NCBI GenBank assembly: GCA_900473745.1
Contig: UCMW01000006.1
Location: 210,325 to 274,324, forward strand
Direction: 5' to 3'
DNA length: 64,000 bases
From: Hyphomicrobiales bacterium
GTDB lineage: Bacteria > Pseudomonadota > Alphaproteobacteria > Rhizobiales > Rhizobiaceae
Positions 26,585 to 36,362 of the stretch are shown here, in pieces; the first letter of the stretch is position 1, and each line of letters begins with the position of its first letter. The notes beneath the pieces were generated by a model. That model was not told where the DNA came from, did no database searches, and worked only from the letters and a program-made list of their open reading frames with translations. A program made the position numbers and the translations under genes.

Positions 26585-28055
26585 TTTGGTCCTCGTCGTG
26601 CTGGATCAAGGTAAAACTGAAGGAGGCGCCGCCAAGCTCGCTCTTGGAGACGGTCATTTCTCCGCCATGGGCTTCTACGATGCGCCTGGAAATCGACAAC
26701 CCGATCCCCATCCCTCCTGCCTTTGTCGTCGTGAACGGCTTGAAGATATCCTGGGCGACTTCCGGAGAAATCCCGGGACCGGAATCCTCGACCGTCACCG
26801 TCAAAAGTCCCATCTTGTCGGAACAGACACTGACGCGGATTTCCTTTTTCTCGGTTTGCTTCATCGCCTCGATCGCATTCCGCATCAGGTTGGTGAGGAC
26901 CTGCTGAATCTGAATCCGGTCGACGAAGACCTGGTCGTTGTCCGCGGTGAAATCGAACACTGTGCGCACGCCCTTTTCCCGTGAGCCGACGAGAGCGAGC
27001 GCTCCGGCCTCTTCGATGAGTTGACGCAGGCTCTCCGTCCGTTTTTCCGTCTCGCCTTTGGTTACGAACTCGCGCAGGTGTCGAATGATCTGTCCGGCGC
27101 GAATGCTTTGCTCCCCCGCTTCCAGCAAGGCGTCGCGGACCTGGATGTCGCGATCGCTGACTGCATTCTCAAGCAAACGCGCGCAGCCGTGGACATAGTT
27201 GGCAATCGCCGACAATGGCTGGTTCAACTCGTGCGCCAGCGTCGACGCCATCTCTCCCATCTCGTTCAATCGGCCGAGTCTTGCGAGCTCGGTCTGGATC
27301 TCCTGCAGGCGGGCGGCGGATTCCTCTCGTTCCGTAAGGTCGCGGACGAACCCGGTGAAGAACCGCTTTCCTCCGCGTTTGATCTCGCCGACCGCGAGCT
27401 TCATGGGAAAAGTCGAGCCGTCCTTCCGCTGTCCGACCACGACGCGATCGACGCCGATGATCCTCTTTTCGCCTGTTTCCATATAGCGGCGCATGTATCC
27501 GTCGTGTTCGACCTTGTAAGGCTGAGGCATGAGCAGCTTAAGGTTCTGCCCGATGGCTTCGGCCTCCGAATAGCCAAACTGGCGGACGGCTGCGGAGTTA
27601 AACGAGATGATGATTCCGTTTTCGTCACTGACGATGGTGGCATCGAGAACCGTGTCGAGGATAGACCCCATCCGGGCCTCGCGATCATCCAGCGCTTCCC
27701 TGAGCTCTGCCAGGGTCTCCCGATCCTGGTCTCTTCGTTTGGCAAACCAGACGATCAACGTCGCCAGGACGGCTAATGCGACTGCTTGGGCAATGCCGAT
27801 TTCTGAGCCGGATGAATGCACATTGAGAAGCCAAAGGGCGAGGCCGAAGACAGCCGCGAGCAAAGCCGGACCCGCGCCCCCGATCATAGCTGTGGCGATG
27901 ACCGGGATCGGCGCGAGCAGGGAGAGCGTTTGCGAAGCGGCGGCGCCCACGACGAAAAGCGGCACGCCGACGATCGCGACCGTTCCGAGAACAGCTACGA
28001 CATAACCCCAGGAATTGGGGAGAAATCGTTTTTCATTTCGTTGCACGTCGTCCAT
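26574..28055 (-). CDS. fixL: FixL, oxygen-sensing histidine kinase
   Basis: This 493-residue kinase has about four N-terminal membrane spans, a haem PAS domain and a kinase core. The haem ligand His is in [10 protein letters not shown], followed by the typical [17 protein letters not shown]. The phospho-His is in [15 protein letters not shown], and the ATP-binding G-boxes are GPGISPEV and [18 protein letters not shown]. Loss of oxygen turns on phosphorylation of FixJ. The start at 28055 (MDDVQRN) has GGGGCGAA just before. A TTGAT-type box lies 113 bases upstream. Confidence 0.95.
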   Translation of the reverse strand: MDDVQRNEKRFLPNSWGYVVAVLGTVAIVGVPLFVVGAAASQTLSLLAPIPVIATAMIGGAGPALLAAVFGLALWLLNVHSSGSEIGIAQAVALAVLATLIVWFAKRRDQDRETLAELREALDDREARMGSILDTVLDATIVSDENGIIISFNSAAVRQFGYSEAEAIGQNLKLLMPQPYKVEHDGYMRRYMETGEKRIIGVDRVVVGQRKDGSTFPMKLAVGEIKRGGKRFFTGFVRDLTEREESAARLQEIQTELARLGRLNEMGEMASTLAHELNQPLSAIANYVHGCARLLENAVSDRDIQVRDALLEAGEQSIRAGQIIRHLREFVTKGETEKRTESLRQLIEEAGALALVGSREKGVRTVFDFTADNDQVFVDRIQIQQVLTNLMRNAIEAMKQTEKKEIRVSVCSDKMGLLTVTVEDSGPGISPEVAQDIFKPFTTTKAGGMGIGLSISRRIVEAHGGEMTVSKSELGGASFSFTLIQHDEDQNAA

Positions 28056-28167
28056 TTCGCCCCTGATTTCGCACCCAATCAGCCAAAACAATGCAGAGGG
28101 CGCAATGATCTGCGCTAATTCCGCTCGATTCGACATACCTACATGGGAAGCTAGCCCTTGTGTCCAA

Positions 28168-28181
28168 TTGATAGAAGTCAA
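28168..28181. promoter_or_regulatory. FNR/FixK box upstream of fixL
   Basis: TTGATAGAAGTCAA matches TTGAT-N4-RTCAA. It lies 112 bases before the fixL ATG and 345 bases before the plus-strand rnk-like gene. It could let FixK feed back on fixLJ. Confidence 0.6.
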
Positions 28182-28305
28182 AAAGCTCAGAGGTCGAGTT
28201 CGTCTCCACAGATGGTCTGTTTCTTCGGCATCAGATCGCCCGCGCTGTGATACTGGCTAGGGGGCAACCGGCCTTGCTTGACTTCCGTGTCCGAGCCGGC
28301 CATCT

Positions 28306-28324
28306 TTCGATCATGTTGATCGAA
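28306..28324. repeat. 19-base palindrome
   Basis: TTCGATCA-TGT-TGATCGAA has perfect 8-base arms. It is a possible operator or small hairpin between fixL and the rnk-like gene; the binding protein is unknown. Confidence 0.4.
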
Positions 28325-28526
28325 CGCTTCCATAACATCCGCACACGGATGTGCCTCATCGCAGGCATCTGACCCCCGGCCCAATCGCGTCGCGATACGG
28401 TCGTGGGGCATGGGTAGCGTCCCCGCGAGGGGGCAACGGGCTACGAAGCGACATTCAATCCCAGTTCTTAGTTTCAGAGCGGTGCGCCGGATGCGCGACC
28501 GCGCGTCTTATACAGGAGGCCTCACG

Positions 28527-28946
28527 ATGGCTCTCGAAAAGAAACGGCAGCGCAAGCCGGCAATCATCCTCACCCGGACCGATCATGAAAGGCTCTACCG
28601 CCTCGCGGAGGCCCATGCCGGACGGAACCCCGATGTTTCCGAAGAGCTTCTCATCGAGCTCGACCGTGCGCGTATCGTTCAGGACACCAAGATCGGCGCC
28701 AATGTCGCACGTATGGGATCCAGGATCCGCTTCACCAGCGATCTCGGGGAAGACCGCAGCGTCACGCTGGTCTTCCCGGCTGAAGCGGATATTGCGGCGA
28801 ACAAGATCTCCATCCTGACACCGATCGGTGCGGCCCTGATCGGTCTTTCTACTGGTCAGTCCATCGATTGGGTGGCACGGGACGGCCGTTCGCACCGCCT
28901 CCATGTCGAAGAGGTGGCATCTCCTGAAATGGTCGATCCGGCATGA
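28527..28946 (+). CDS. rnk: Rnk-like nucleoside diphosphate kinase regulator (GreA/B C-domain)
   Basis: This is a 139-residue protein. PAIILTRTDHERLYRLAEAH at the start, GSRIRFTSDLGEDRSVTLVF and ILTPIGAALIGLSTGQSIDW match Rnk, whose C-terminal domain resembles GreA/GreB. Such proteins bind RNA polymerase and act in stress or stationary phase. AGGAGG precedes the ATG at 28527; the longer frame is not supported. A strong hairpin follows, then a second gene of the same family. Confidence 0.85.
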   Translation: MALEKKRQRKPAIILTRTDHERLYRLAEAHAGRNPDVSEELLIELDRARIVQDTKIGANVARMGSRIRFTSDLGEDRSVTLVFPAEADIAANKISILTPIGAALIGLSTGQSIDWVARDGRSHRLHVEEVASPEMVDPA

Positions 28947-29005
28947 TGTTGCCAGTAGTTTCCCGCCTCGCGACCCGGGGAGGTTGTCTCATCGCAGGAT
29001 AGGCT

Positions 29006-29030
29006 CCCCTGCGCGATCTTCGCGCAGGGG
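29006..29030 (+). terminator. Hairpin between the two rnk-like genes
   Basis: CCCCTGCGCGA and TCGCGCAGGGG form a perfect 11-base stem with loop TCT. The T-run is poor, so termination may be partial. Confidence 0.6.
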
Positions 29031-29086
29031 TATCTCCCGCTCATGTCGATGGACGCGCTGGCGACGGCGCGATGGAGAACTGCGAA

Positions 29087-29626
29087 ATGTCGAACGACAC
29101 TTACATTCTGACTACAAAGGATTTCACCATACTCGAAGCCTTGTGCGACAACTGGCAGGGCCGCAATGATCGGCTCGTCGCGCTTTGCAGGCGCAAGATC
29201 CAAAAGGCCATCGTCGTGTTCCGCGACGATCTTCCGGGGGATGTCGCCAGCATCAACAGCCGTGTGCGCTTTCGCGCCCATGCCGGCGAGAGCGATATCC
29301 GCGTGATCTCGACCGGCCAGGCAACTGGCCCGGTCGGCCTGTTCCTGCCTATCACGACACTGCGTGGCCTCGCTCTGCTCGGACTTCGCGCAAGCCAGAA
29401 GATCGAGTTTGAAAATTCGAATGGTCTCGCAGAGACCATGTTGCTGGAAGCAGTGGAATACCAGCCCGAGGCATCGCGGCGGGAACGGCAGATGATGGGT
29501 CAGGAGGCGGTCACGAGCCTGCAGAGACCGCACTTGCGTCTCGTGTCGGGCGGCATGGATGGACGTCACGGTCAGCTTGTCGGTGCTTGGGACGGTCCCG
29601 ACGATCCGGGTCCTTCGGCGGCTTGA
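29087..29626 (+). CDS. Second Rnk/GreA-C-domain protein with extended C-terminus
   Basis: This is a 179-residue protein. SRVRFRAHAGESDIRVIS, GPVGLFLPITTLRGLALLGL and ASQKIEFENSNG follow the same GreA-C pattern as the gene before it, but identity is low and about 45 residues (RRERQMMGQEAV onward) extend beyond the domain. GGAGA is 8 bases before the ATG at 29087. It is probably an RNA-polymerase-associated or Rnk-like regulator. The last 40 bases overlap a longer reading of the next gene, which I reject. Confidence 0.75.
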   Translation: MSNDTYILTTKDFTILEALCDNWQGRNDRLVALCRRKIQKAIVVFRDDLPGDVASINSRVRFRAHAGESDIRVISTGQATGPVGLFLPITTLRGLALLGLRASQKIEFENSNGLAETMLLEAVEYQPEASRRERQMMGQEAVTSLQRPHLRLVSGGMDGRHGQLVGAWDGPDDPGPSAA

Positions 29627-29694
29627 CTCCTATTCCATCACTCTGTCGGAGGCTTGCTCTTCCCGAGCACGCGTCCGACCTGAAAGAACCGAAC

Positions 29695-30612
29695 ATGCAG
29701 AAAATCACACAGGTTCAACATGCCGATTTCATCGAGGGGCTCCTCTGGATGGCCCTCGGCATGATCTCATTCGTTGGGATGTCCGTCGGATCGCGAGAGC
29801 TTGCCAGCACCCTGTCGATCGAACAGGTGCTTTTCTTTCGCGCGCTCATCGGCCTTTGTGTCATCGTCGCCTTCGGCCGGTTGGTGCTGCCGGAACTGCG
29901 TCATGTGAAGCTCTTCAAACTGCATCTTGCGCGCAACCTCGTGCATTTCATGGCCCAGTATCTCTGGACGATCGGCGTCGTCATGCTGCCTCTCGCTTCC
30001 GTGTTCGCCTTGGAATTTACCATGCCGATCTGGGTTGCCCTGTTTGCATTCTTGTTTCTGCGCGAGAAGATGACGAGGCCAAGGATCTTTGCAACGATCA
30101 GCGGCTTCATCGGCGTGCTTGTGATCATCCGCCCCGGTATCGCGATGGTCGACCCAGCTGCGGGACTCGTCCTGATCGCCGCCGCCGGTTACGGGCTCTC
30201 CCTGATTTTCGTCAAAAGGCTGACGCGCGACGTCTCACCAGCTGCGATCGTGGTCTGTATGATCGTCATCCAGCTGCCTCTCGGCCTTGTGGCTTCGCTG
30301 ACCGACTGGCGGCCGGTGCATGTCGCGGATATCCCCTGGATGGTGGTTGCCGGCCTCGGAGCTCTCTGCGCCCATTACTGCCAGGCGCAAGCGCTGAAGC
30401 GCCTCGATGCGTCCGTTGCCATGCCGATTGATTTTCTGCGCGTGCCGATGGCCGCCGTCGTCGGCTCCTATGCCTATGGCGAGGCGATCGACCTCTGGGT
30501 TTTCCTTGGCGGTGCCATCATCGTGCTGGCCAACTATCGAACCGTCATGACGGAACGACGCGCCGGATCAGGATCGCTTTCCGCCGGCCCGACTCCTCGA
30601 GGATCAGCCTGA
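29695..30612 (+). CDS. EamA/DMT family transporter
   Basis: This 305-residue membrane protein has ten predicted spans in two EamA repeats (first from LLWMALGMISFVGMSV, second from GLVLIAAAGYGLSLIFVKRL). It is of the drug/metabolite transporter group, often exporting amino acids or small metabolites. The start at 29695 (MQKITQVQ) fits the domain edge. Substrate is not known. Confidence 0.85.
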   Translation: MQKITQVQHADFIEGLLWMALGMISFVGMSVGSRELASTLSIEQVLFFRALIGLCVIVAFGRLVLPELRHVKLFKLHLARNLVHFMAQYLWTIGVVMLPLASVFALEFTMPIWVALFAFLFLREKMTRPRIFATISGFIGVLVIIRPGIAMVDPAAGLVLIAAAGYGLSLIFVKRLTRDVSPAAIVVCMIVIQLPLGLVASLTDWRPVHVADIPWMVVAGLGALCAHYCQAQALKRLDASVAMPIDFLRVPMAAVVGSYAYGEAIDLWVFLGGAIIVLANYRTVMTERRAGSGSLSAGPTPRGSA

Positions 30613-31092
30613 ATGCCTGCTCTTGGCACGCTGTGAAGGGACCGCCGACACCGTGGCGGACCTTTTCCCTGCGAGCCAAAGAAACTGAATGTAGTGACGT
30701 GAAACCAGCCAGTGTGTAGAATAGCCGGTGGAGCAAACTGGCCTCTTTGGTTACATAATTTTGCTTACGCCAGAAATTCGCAAGATATTGATTTAAATGG
30801 CGAAGTGCAGCAAAAACCGCATTCATTGGTCTGCGCTTCCCCTGATTGCGCAGAGCGAGGACTTAGATGCAGCCGAGCCGTAAATTGGAGGATCGCTAGC
30901 TCCGCCACGACGACGCGGGAAACCTAGTCGAGTAACCTACAGAGGATGGGGTGCTGGTCCGCTCAAGAAATCACTAGGTACGAACACCGCGTACGCGCGA
31001 GTTCTGCACCCGACTGCAATTAATTCTTTGGACACCTATGCTGAAGCACTTGGGGCCGAGCAGACGATCTTTCTTGGCTGCGGCTGTATTGA
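30613..31092. other. Intergenic region without recognised genes
   Basis: These 480 bases hold only short frames of unlikely composition. I see no RNA, repeat or operator here. Confidence 0.5.
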
Positions 31093-31377
31093 TTATGCCT
31101 TGAGTCTTACGCCTGGTCCGCCATCCGGTGAAGCGCCAGCGTCGAAGAAGACAATGCCCCTTTCTTCGTAGACGCGTTTGATCGCATCAACTGTCACGGG
31201 CTGAGGGCCACGCGGCCCCGCTTCGTCCTGCTCCAGTCTGCTTACAGTATTGGCAGTGACTTTTGCGAGCTCCGCAACTTCTCGAACGCCCAGCCTCAAA
31301 ATCGCTCGAGCGGCTCTTGCTTGACCAGCGTTCAAAGATACCTCATACTTATTTCGATACAGTGTATTGACAATCAT
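31093..31377 (-). CDS. XRE-family helix-turn-helix regulator
   Basis: This is a 94-residue protein with a Cro/CI-type helix-turn-helix, LRLGVREVAELAKVTANTVS, then RLEQDE. The end VYEERGIVFFDAG with GVRL is a pattern common in small rhizobial XRE proteins. The true start may be downstream, since the first 14 residues precede the usual family start. It is divergent from the LysR pseudogene at 31480. A similar XRE gene at 63145 also lies opposite a LysR start fragment. Target genes are not known. Confidence 0.75.
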   Translation of the reverse strand: MIVNTLYRNKYEVSLNAGQARAARAILRLGVREVAELAKVTANTVSRLEQDEAGPRGPQPVTVDAIKRVYEERGIVFFDAGASPDGGPGVRLKA

Positions 31378-31479
31378 TCTCTGTTGTTATAGATACACCG
31401 TAATCATTATTGGTTCAACAGATGCGCCTATTGGGCAGCCACGCCTTTGCTTGTCCACTCCGCAGTGGGAGGATCTTCC

Positions 31480-32369
31480 ATGGAACTCCGCCAACTCTCC
31501 TACTTCGTAGCAGTCGCTGAAGAACTGCATTTCGGTCGTGCGGCCATGCGGGTGCATATTGCTCAGCCAGCGCTGAGCACGCAGGTTCAGGCTCTGGAGA
31601 AGGGGCTCGGCGTGCAGTTGCTTGTCCGCTCGACACGTAAGGTCGAACTGACACGGGCAGGGGAGGTGTTCTATGATCGCTGTGTCCGTATGCTCGGGGA
31701 ACTGGATCTCTCAGCCGAGATGGCACGGGCGGCTGGAGGCAGAACAATGCGAGAGATTAGGATCGGGACAATCTATCCGGCAACGACGGGTGTGCTGCCG
31801 GCATTCCTCGCGCGGATCGGACGGAAGTTTCCCGATATCCGCCTGCATGTGTCGAATGGCTCGACGTCGGACATCATCCGCCAGCTGGAATGCGGGAAGC
31901 TCAATCTTGGCTTCATTCGTCCCGTCGAGAACATCGGGTCCCTGCGGTTCTTCTCGATTGCTCATGAGCGTTATCTGCTGGCCGTGCCGATAGGAAACCC
32001 GCTTGCCTCGAAACACGAGGTGACGATCGAGGATCTCAGGCTCCAGAAGATCATCGCCTTCAAGCGGCAGAACCTGTCCTATACCGAGCGCTATTTCTCG
32101 GAAGCCTTCGACGAGCATGGCCTGAATGACAATGTCGCCTATACCTGTGACGACACCTTCTCGCTGATCTCCCTCGTATCGTCAGGCCTTGGCGTCGGCT
32201 TTGCACCGGAGTGGACGGGGAGCTGCCGGGCAGGGACGTCGTTTTGAAGAAGGTGACTGGGATCGATCTGAAAATCGGGCTGGGTGTTGCGTGGAGCAAG
32301 GATGATCCGACGGCGGCGCGTGATGAGATCATCGATATTGCCAGGACGCTGGGGCGGCCGGGCAGATGA
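31480..32369 (+). pseudogene. LysR-family regulator with a frameshift near the 3' end
   Basis: The first 32 kb-side frame encodes a normal LysR protein: [20 protein letters not shown], the helix-turn-helix, and a substrate domain to GLGVGFAPEW. It then reaches TGA at 32245-32247. The +1 frame continues the expected ending (ELPGRDVVLKKV, LKIGLGVAWSKDDPTAARDE) to TGA at 32367-32369. A lost G in the GGGG run at 32217-32220 would explain this. It could be a true mutation or a sequencing error. The start ATG at 31480 has GGAGGA upstream. Its first 34 bases recur at 63591. Confidence 0.82.
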
Positions 32370-32891
32370 GGGCGGCCAGATGTGCGATTGAGCCCAGCGA
32401 GCTCATTGCCCTTCATGCGGAACGCCATGGCCCGGGGACGTCGGCCCCGCCTGCCCCCCTGGGTCGCTACGCTCAGGCTCCTGCGGCTTCCCTTCTTCGG
32501 GCCCTGACGTGACGAGAATTCCCGCTTTCGCGCCCTGCGGTCGCCGCGATGCTGAAAGCTCCGATATTCTTCATTGTTTTTCCCGGATCTCGCGCAAGCG
32601 CGGCTTTGATCCGGGCCAAGTCTTGGGCGGCTGTTTCGGCAAGTGCGGGGCTTCGGATCGCAGACGTAGCGCAGTTTGAGTGGAACGGCGGGCGTCTGTC
32701 TGCTGTTGAGCAGGATCAATGGCTCGCCGGGCAATCGCATGATTTGTCGGGTGTGATCAGATCGCGGGCGGTGATGCGCTCGCTCGATGTCTGGTTCGGC
32801 GGCTTCCACGGGACCTGGCCAAATGCTAAAAAGACGCCAGTGCGCGTTCCGGCGTCGCCGCAGGCCCGGTCCCTTTCGCAATGCGTGCGTC
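32370..32891. other. Intergenic region with a palindromic repeat
   Basis: These 522 bases have no supported gene. They hold one copy (32530-32618) of the imperfect repeat also seen at 37728. Confidence 0.5.
32530..32618. repeat. Intergenic palindromic repeat, copy 1
   Basis: A stretch with CCCGGATC and GATCCGGG inverted arms around a GC-rich centre. About 70% of bases match the segment at 37728-37812 over some 85 bases. It resembles the palindromic intergenic elements known in rhizobia. Confidence 0.5.
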
Positions 32892-35800
32892 TCACTGAAG
32901 GTGGTGAACCATGACGTCAGGGACAACGCGCTTTGCGATCTCGCAGAGATGCCAGTGATGGGTCAGATAGATTATCTGCCCGACCTTCGCCATCTGACCC
33001 AGGAGCCGGAACACCTCTTCTGAGCGCGGATTGTCGAAACTTTCCATGATGTCGTCGGCGACGAACGGCACTGGCGGCCGCAGCGCCGCGAACTCCTCGT
33101 ATCCCGCGAGCCGCAGCGCCAGATAAAGCTGGAACTGCGTGCCTGTCGACATTGCATCGGCAAGCCTTGATCCGCCTTCACGCGTCACGCCGATCAGGAT
33201 TTCCTTGTCTCGGTCGGGCTGCGTCGTCAGGCCCGTATAGTTGCCGCTGGTGATCAGCCGAAAGGCTTCGGAGGCGCGGTTCATCATCGCACTGCGATGT
33301 CGGTCGCGGTAGAGATGCAGCGCCTGCTCGGCGGCCAGCGTGCCTGTCCGGAGCGTCAGGTGCTGGACGGCAAACTCCTCGATCTCAAGCAGGAGCGTAC
33401 GGCGCTGGGCCTCGAGCCGCGCGACCGCGTCGTCGCCACCGACCGCGTCGAGCTTTTGCTGTGACAACGACTTGTCTGCGTAGAGCTGCTTGGATTGCTC
33501 GGTCAGACCCTCGATACGGGTCTCAAGCTCCATGGCGTCACGCTCGACCTGGCCGGCATCGATAACATCCAGAAGCATCTCGGCCTCATCAAAACTTGAG
33601 GCCCTGAGTGTTTCCTTGATCTGCCGGCGCAGCGCCGCGATCCGCTCTTCCAGCCGATCGCGCTCCTTCGTCTTAGCCAAAAACGTTTCGACCTCTGCAA
33701 GAGTATCGACGCCGAAATAGCGCGTCAGCTCGGATCTGCGGGCATTGTGCACGGCTAGCTCTTCCTCGAATGCGCGCTTTTTCTCCATTTGTTTTTCGAG
33801 TTCGGCTTGTTTGTCTGCGCGAAGCTGGCTGCTCCGCCGCGCCCTCTCTTGACGCTGTGCCAGCGCATTGGCCGCTGCCAAGGCATTGCCGGAAATCTCA
33901 GCCTCGCCGCATTGGGCGAGCAGGCCGGCAATGTCTAAAGCGAACTGCGCCTGGTCGCGCTCCATTGCGGCGACGCGGCTGGCCAGATCCTGTCGCTCTT
34001 TCAGGATGGCGGGCAAGGTGCCGAGTACAGTCAGGATCGCCCTGATGGCGGCGATCGAATGGCCCTTGTCAGCGAACCAGGTGCGTGACAGCGCCAGTGT
34101 CCATTCCCGATCCCAGGCTATGGCGCGGGCTTCAGCCTGCTGTCTGTCGCGCTCACGTTCCCTGATATCGCGCTCATACTCGCCGAATGCCTTTTGATGC
34201 GTGAGCTTCGCGGTCCGTTCCGCCTTGGCAGCGGAGAGCGTCTCGCTTGCGGTGCGAACGAGGTCGGAGATGGCAAGATGCTCGGCCTCGATCCCGGCCT
34301 CGGCAAGGCTGGCTGCCAGTGCCTCGCGATGTCGCTCCAGCTCTGCACGAAGAGCTTCAACGGTGGCCTCGGCCTCCTGCAGGTCTTCCCACACGGCAAG
34401 TGCTGTAGAGCGCCTGGACATCCAGGCCTCCAGGGAGGCAATGCCATCGACTGCGCTAAGGTCGTGGCTCATCGCGTCGGGCAGCAGATCCGCAAAGCTC
34501 CTGGCAAGGCGATCGTGTTCGTCCTGAACCTCGGCCAGCAATTCCTGCTGCCGGTCGATTGCTGCTTTCGTCTCGGCTTCGCCTAGGCGCAGTTGCCGTA
34601 ATTCAGCGACTTCCTGCGCGCGCGACAGCCGCGCGGCCGACACGGTGTCATCCTGGTGCATTCGCGCTTCGAAGGTTTTCGCGGTCGTTGCATCCAGAGA
34701 GGCCAGATGAGCGTTCCAAGCCGTATCGCGTTCGGTCCGCAGTCTTGCTGCCTCACTGTCATCAATGGGCCCACCGGCAGCGAAGGTGGCAATCAGTGCC
34801 TTTATCCGCGCCTGTTCGGTGCCAAGGTCGCGCAGACGGCTTTCGTGGTCGGCTATGCGTCTCTCGACTGCCGTTACCTGACCGCGCCATATTTCGATCT
34901 GGCGAGGCTCGACTGAAGCCGTGCCGCATAGAGCCGCCGGTTCGCCGGTCCAGGGTGTCAGCTGCGCGAACTGGTTCTCCTGCGCGCGGCGTATCTGGCC
35001 GAGCGTGCGCTCCTCCACCGTCAGCCGTGCGGTCAGATCTGAGCCAGACAGGCGGGCCAGTGCCGTCTCAAGCCGCTCGATCTGGGCGGGATCGGAGAGG
35101 GGGCCATCGTCTGGCTTCAGGTTTTCCGCATTGAGCCGTTCGAGATTTTCCCGGACGCGGATGAGTTCGCGCTCTGCGGCGGCGAGCTCAGCGTCCACAC
35201 CGGAGCGCTTCTCGATGAGATCCCTGACGACGCCGATCAGGGAAGCTGGCAGAAGCAGGGTTTCCGGCTCCGCGTGTCCCTGCTGCTCAAGGTCGGCGAT
35301 AACCCGCGCGAGCACGCCTTCCTGCTCGGCCAATGCCAGTTTACGCTTCGGAAGGTCGTCTTCGGCGGTGAGGTAACGGGCACGCCCTTGGTCGAGCATG
35401 TCCATATTCGCGGCAAGCATTGCTGCCGCTTCATCCAGCTCGATTGCCTCGATCTCTTCGGTGAGTTGACGCATCGAGCGATCGGCGATGTCAACGACTG
35501 CAGTAAGCCGCGTCTCGTCACGGGAGAGCTGAGGGAGCAAGGCAAACCATTCTGCGGGCGGGCGCGGGAGTTCACCGAGCGCAGAGATATCAGCATTGAG
35601 CTGGGCGAGTTCGCGCGCAGCGGGCATGGCGCTCAGCTGGCGCGTCAGTTCCTGGTGTTTCGCCTTGGCGTCTGTGAGCTCCCGCGCGGTGGCCCGATAG
35701 GCCCCGTCGGCCTGGTCGTGCATCACCTTCAGAGCTGCATAAGCTGATGCCAGCGTGTCGATCGCATTGCGCTCGGCTTTCAGGCCATCCAACGCGCGCT

Positions 35801-36362
35801 TGAGTTCGGCAAGCTTGGTGCTCGATGAGCGCCTCTTGTAGATCGCATTGGCCTCATCGCTCGCCGAAACCAGTGCTCGGCTGAGCCCGGCGAGCCCGGA
35901 GCTGGCAGAGAACAGTAGCTCGCCGAGCTCGCCCTTGCTCTGGATGATGGCATTGCCGCCATCCTTGAGCGACTGGTCGTCGAGTGAGAACATGGTGCGG
36001 TAGGCCTCGCGGCCGATGCCGCCGAGCGCGCCGGCCAGCAGAGCCTCGTTCACCGGTTGGCCGCGCTCGTCGACAAGGCTGCCGGTTCTTTGCTTCAGCC
36101 GGGCCAATTCGTGCTCGGCCCCGTCGAATTCAAGCCGCGCACCGACTTTCATCGTGTTGTAGGGATGCAGGAAGTTGTAGGTACTGCGTTCGCTGATGCC
36201 ATAAAGCAGGTCGAGATAGGCCGCAAAGGTCGTCGATTTTCCGGCTTCGTTCAGGCCGTAGACGATATGGAGGTCCGGTGATCCCGATCGCGCGGTACCG
36301 AAGTCGATCGAATGGTCGGTGAACTTGCCGTAGCGGGTGAGATCGAGCCGGCGTAGACGCAT
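32892..36362 (-). CDS. YhaN-like SMC/Rad50-type ATPase
   Basis: This 1156-residue protein has an N-terminal Walker A GLNEAGKST (about 36-44), long coiled-coil stretches rich in Glu, Arg, Ala and Gln, and a C-terminal Walker B-type PFVADDIMESFD followed by THHWHLCEIA. This is the AAA_27/YhaN pattern, related to SbcC/Rad50. It should act on DNA ends with the nuclease encoded just upstream; its ATG shares one base with that gene's stop (TGATG). A role in DNA repair or defence is inferred. Confidence 0.88.
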   Translation of the reverse strand: MRLRRLDLTRYGKFTDHSIDFGTARSGSPDLHIVYGLNEAGKSTTFAAYLDLLYGISERSTYNFLHPYNTMKVGARLEFDGAEHELARLKQRTGSLVDERGQPVNEALLAGALGGIGREAYRTMFSLDDQSLKDGGNAIIQSKGELGELLFSASSGLAGLSRALVSASDEANAIYKRRSSSTKLAELKRALDGLKAERNAIDTLASAYAALKVMHDQADGAYRATARELTDAKAKHQELTRQLSAMPAARELAQLNADISALGELPRPPAEWFALLPQLSRDETRLTAVVDIADRSMRQLTEEIEAIELDEAAAMLAANMDMLDQGRARYLTAEDDLPKRKLALAEQEGVLARVIADLEQQGHAEPETLLLPASLIGVVRDLIEKRSGVDAELAAAERELIRVRENLERLNAENLKPDDGPLSDPAQIERLETALARLSGSDLTARLTVEERTLGQIRRAQENQFAQLTPWTGEPAALCGTASVEPRQIEIWRGQVTAVERRIADHESRLRDLGTEQARIKALIATFAAGGPIDDSEAARLRTERDTAWNAHLASLDATTAKTFEARMHQDDTVSAARLSRAQEVAELRQLRLGEAETKAAIDRQQELLAEVQDEHDRLARSFADLLPDAMSHDLSAVDGIASLEAWMSRRSTALAVWEDLQEAEATVEALRAELERHREALAASLAEAGIEAEHLAISDLVRTASETLSAAKAERTAKLTHQKAFGEYERDIRERERDRQQAEARAIAWDREWTLALSRTWFADKGHSIAAIRAILTVLGTLPAILKERQDLASRVAAMERDQAQFALDIAGLLAQCGEAEISGNALAAANALAQRQERARRSSQLRADKQAELEKQMEKKRAFEEELAVHNARRSELTRYFGVDTLAEVETFLAKTKERDRLEERIAALRRQIKETLRASSFDEAEMLLDVIDAGQVERDAMELETRIEGLTEQSKQLYADKSLSQQKLDAVGGDDAVARLEAQRRTLLLEIEEFAVQHLTLRTGTLAAEQALHLYRDRHRSAMMNRASEAFRLITSGNYTGLTTQPDRDKEILIGVTREGGSRLADAMSTGTQFQLYLALRLAGYEEFAALRPPVPFVADDIMESFDNPRSEEVFRLLGQMAKVGQIIYLTHHWHLCEIAKRVVPDVMVHHLQ

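Larger units (their letters stand above)
28056..28526. other. Divergent intergenic region, fixL to rnk-like gene
   Basis: No gene is supported in these 471 bases. They hold the FixK-type box (28168-28181) and a 19-base palindrome (28306-28324); the rest shows nothing I can name. Confidence 0.6.

Noticed and set aside
30712..30927. A 71-codon frame in the 30.6-31.1 kb gap
   Set aside because: No ribosome site, odd composition and no family resemblance.
32549..32914. A 121-codon plus-strand frame
   Set aside because: It covers the palindromic repeat and has no family pattern or ribosome site.
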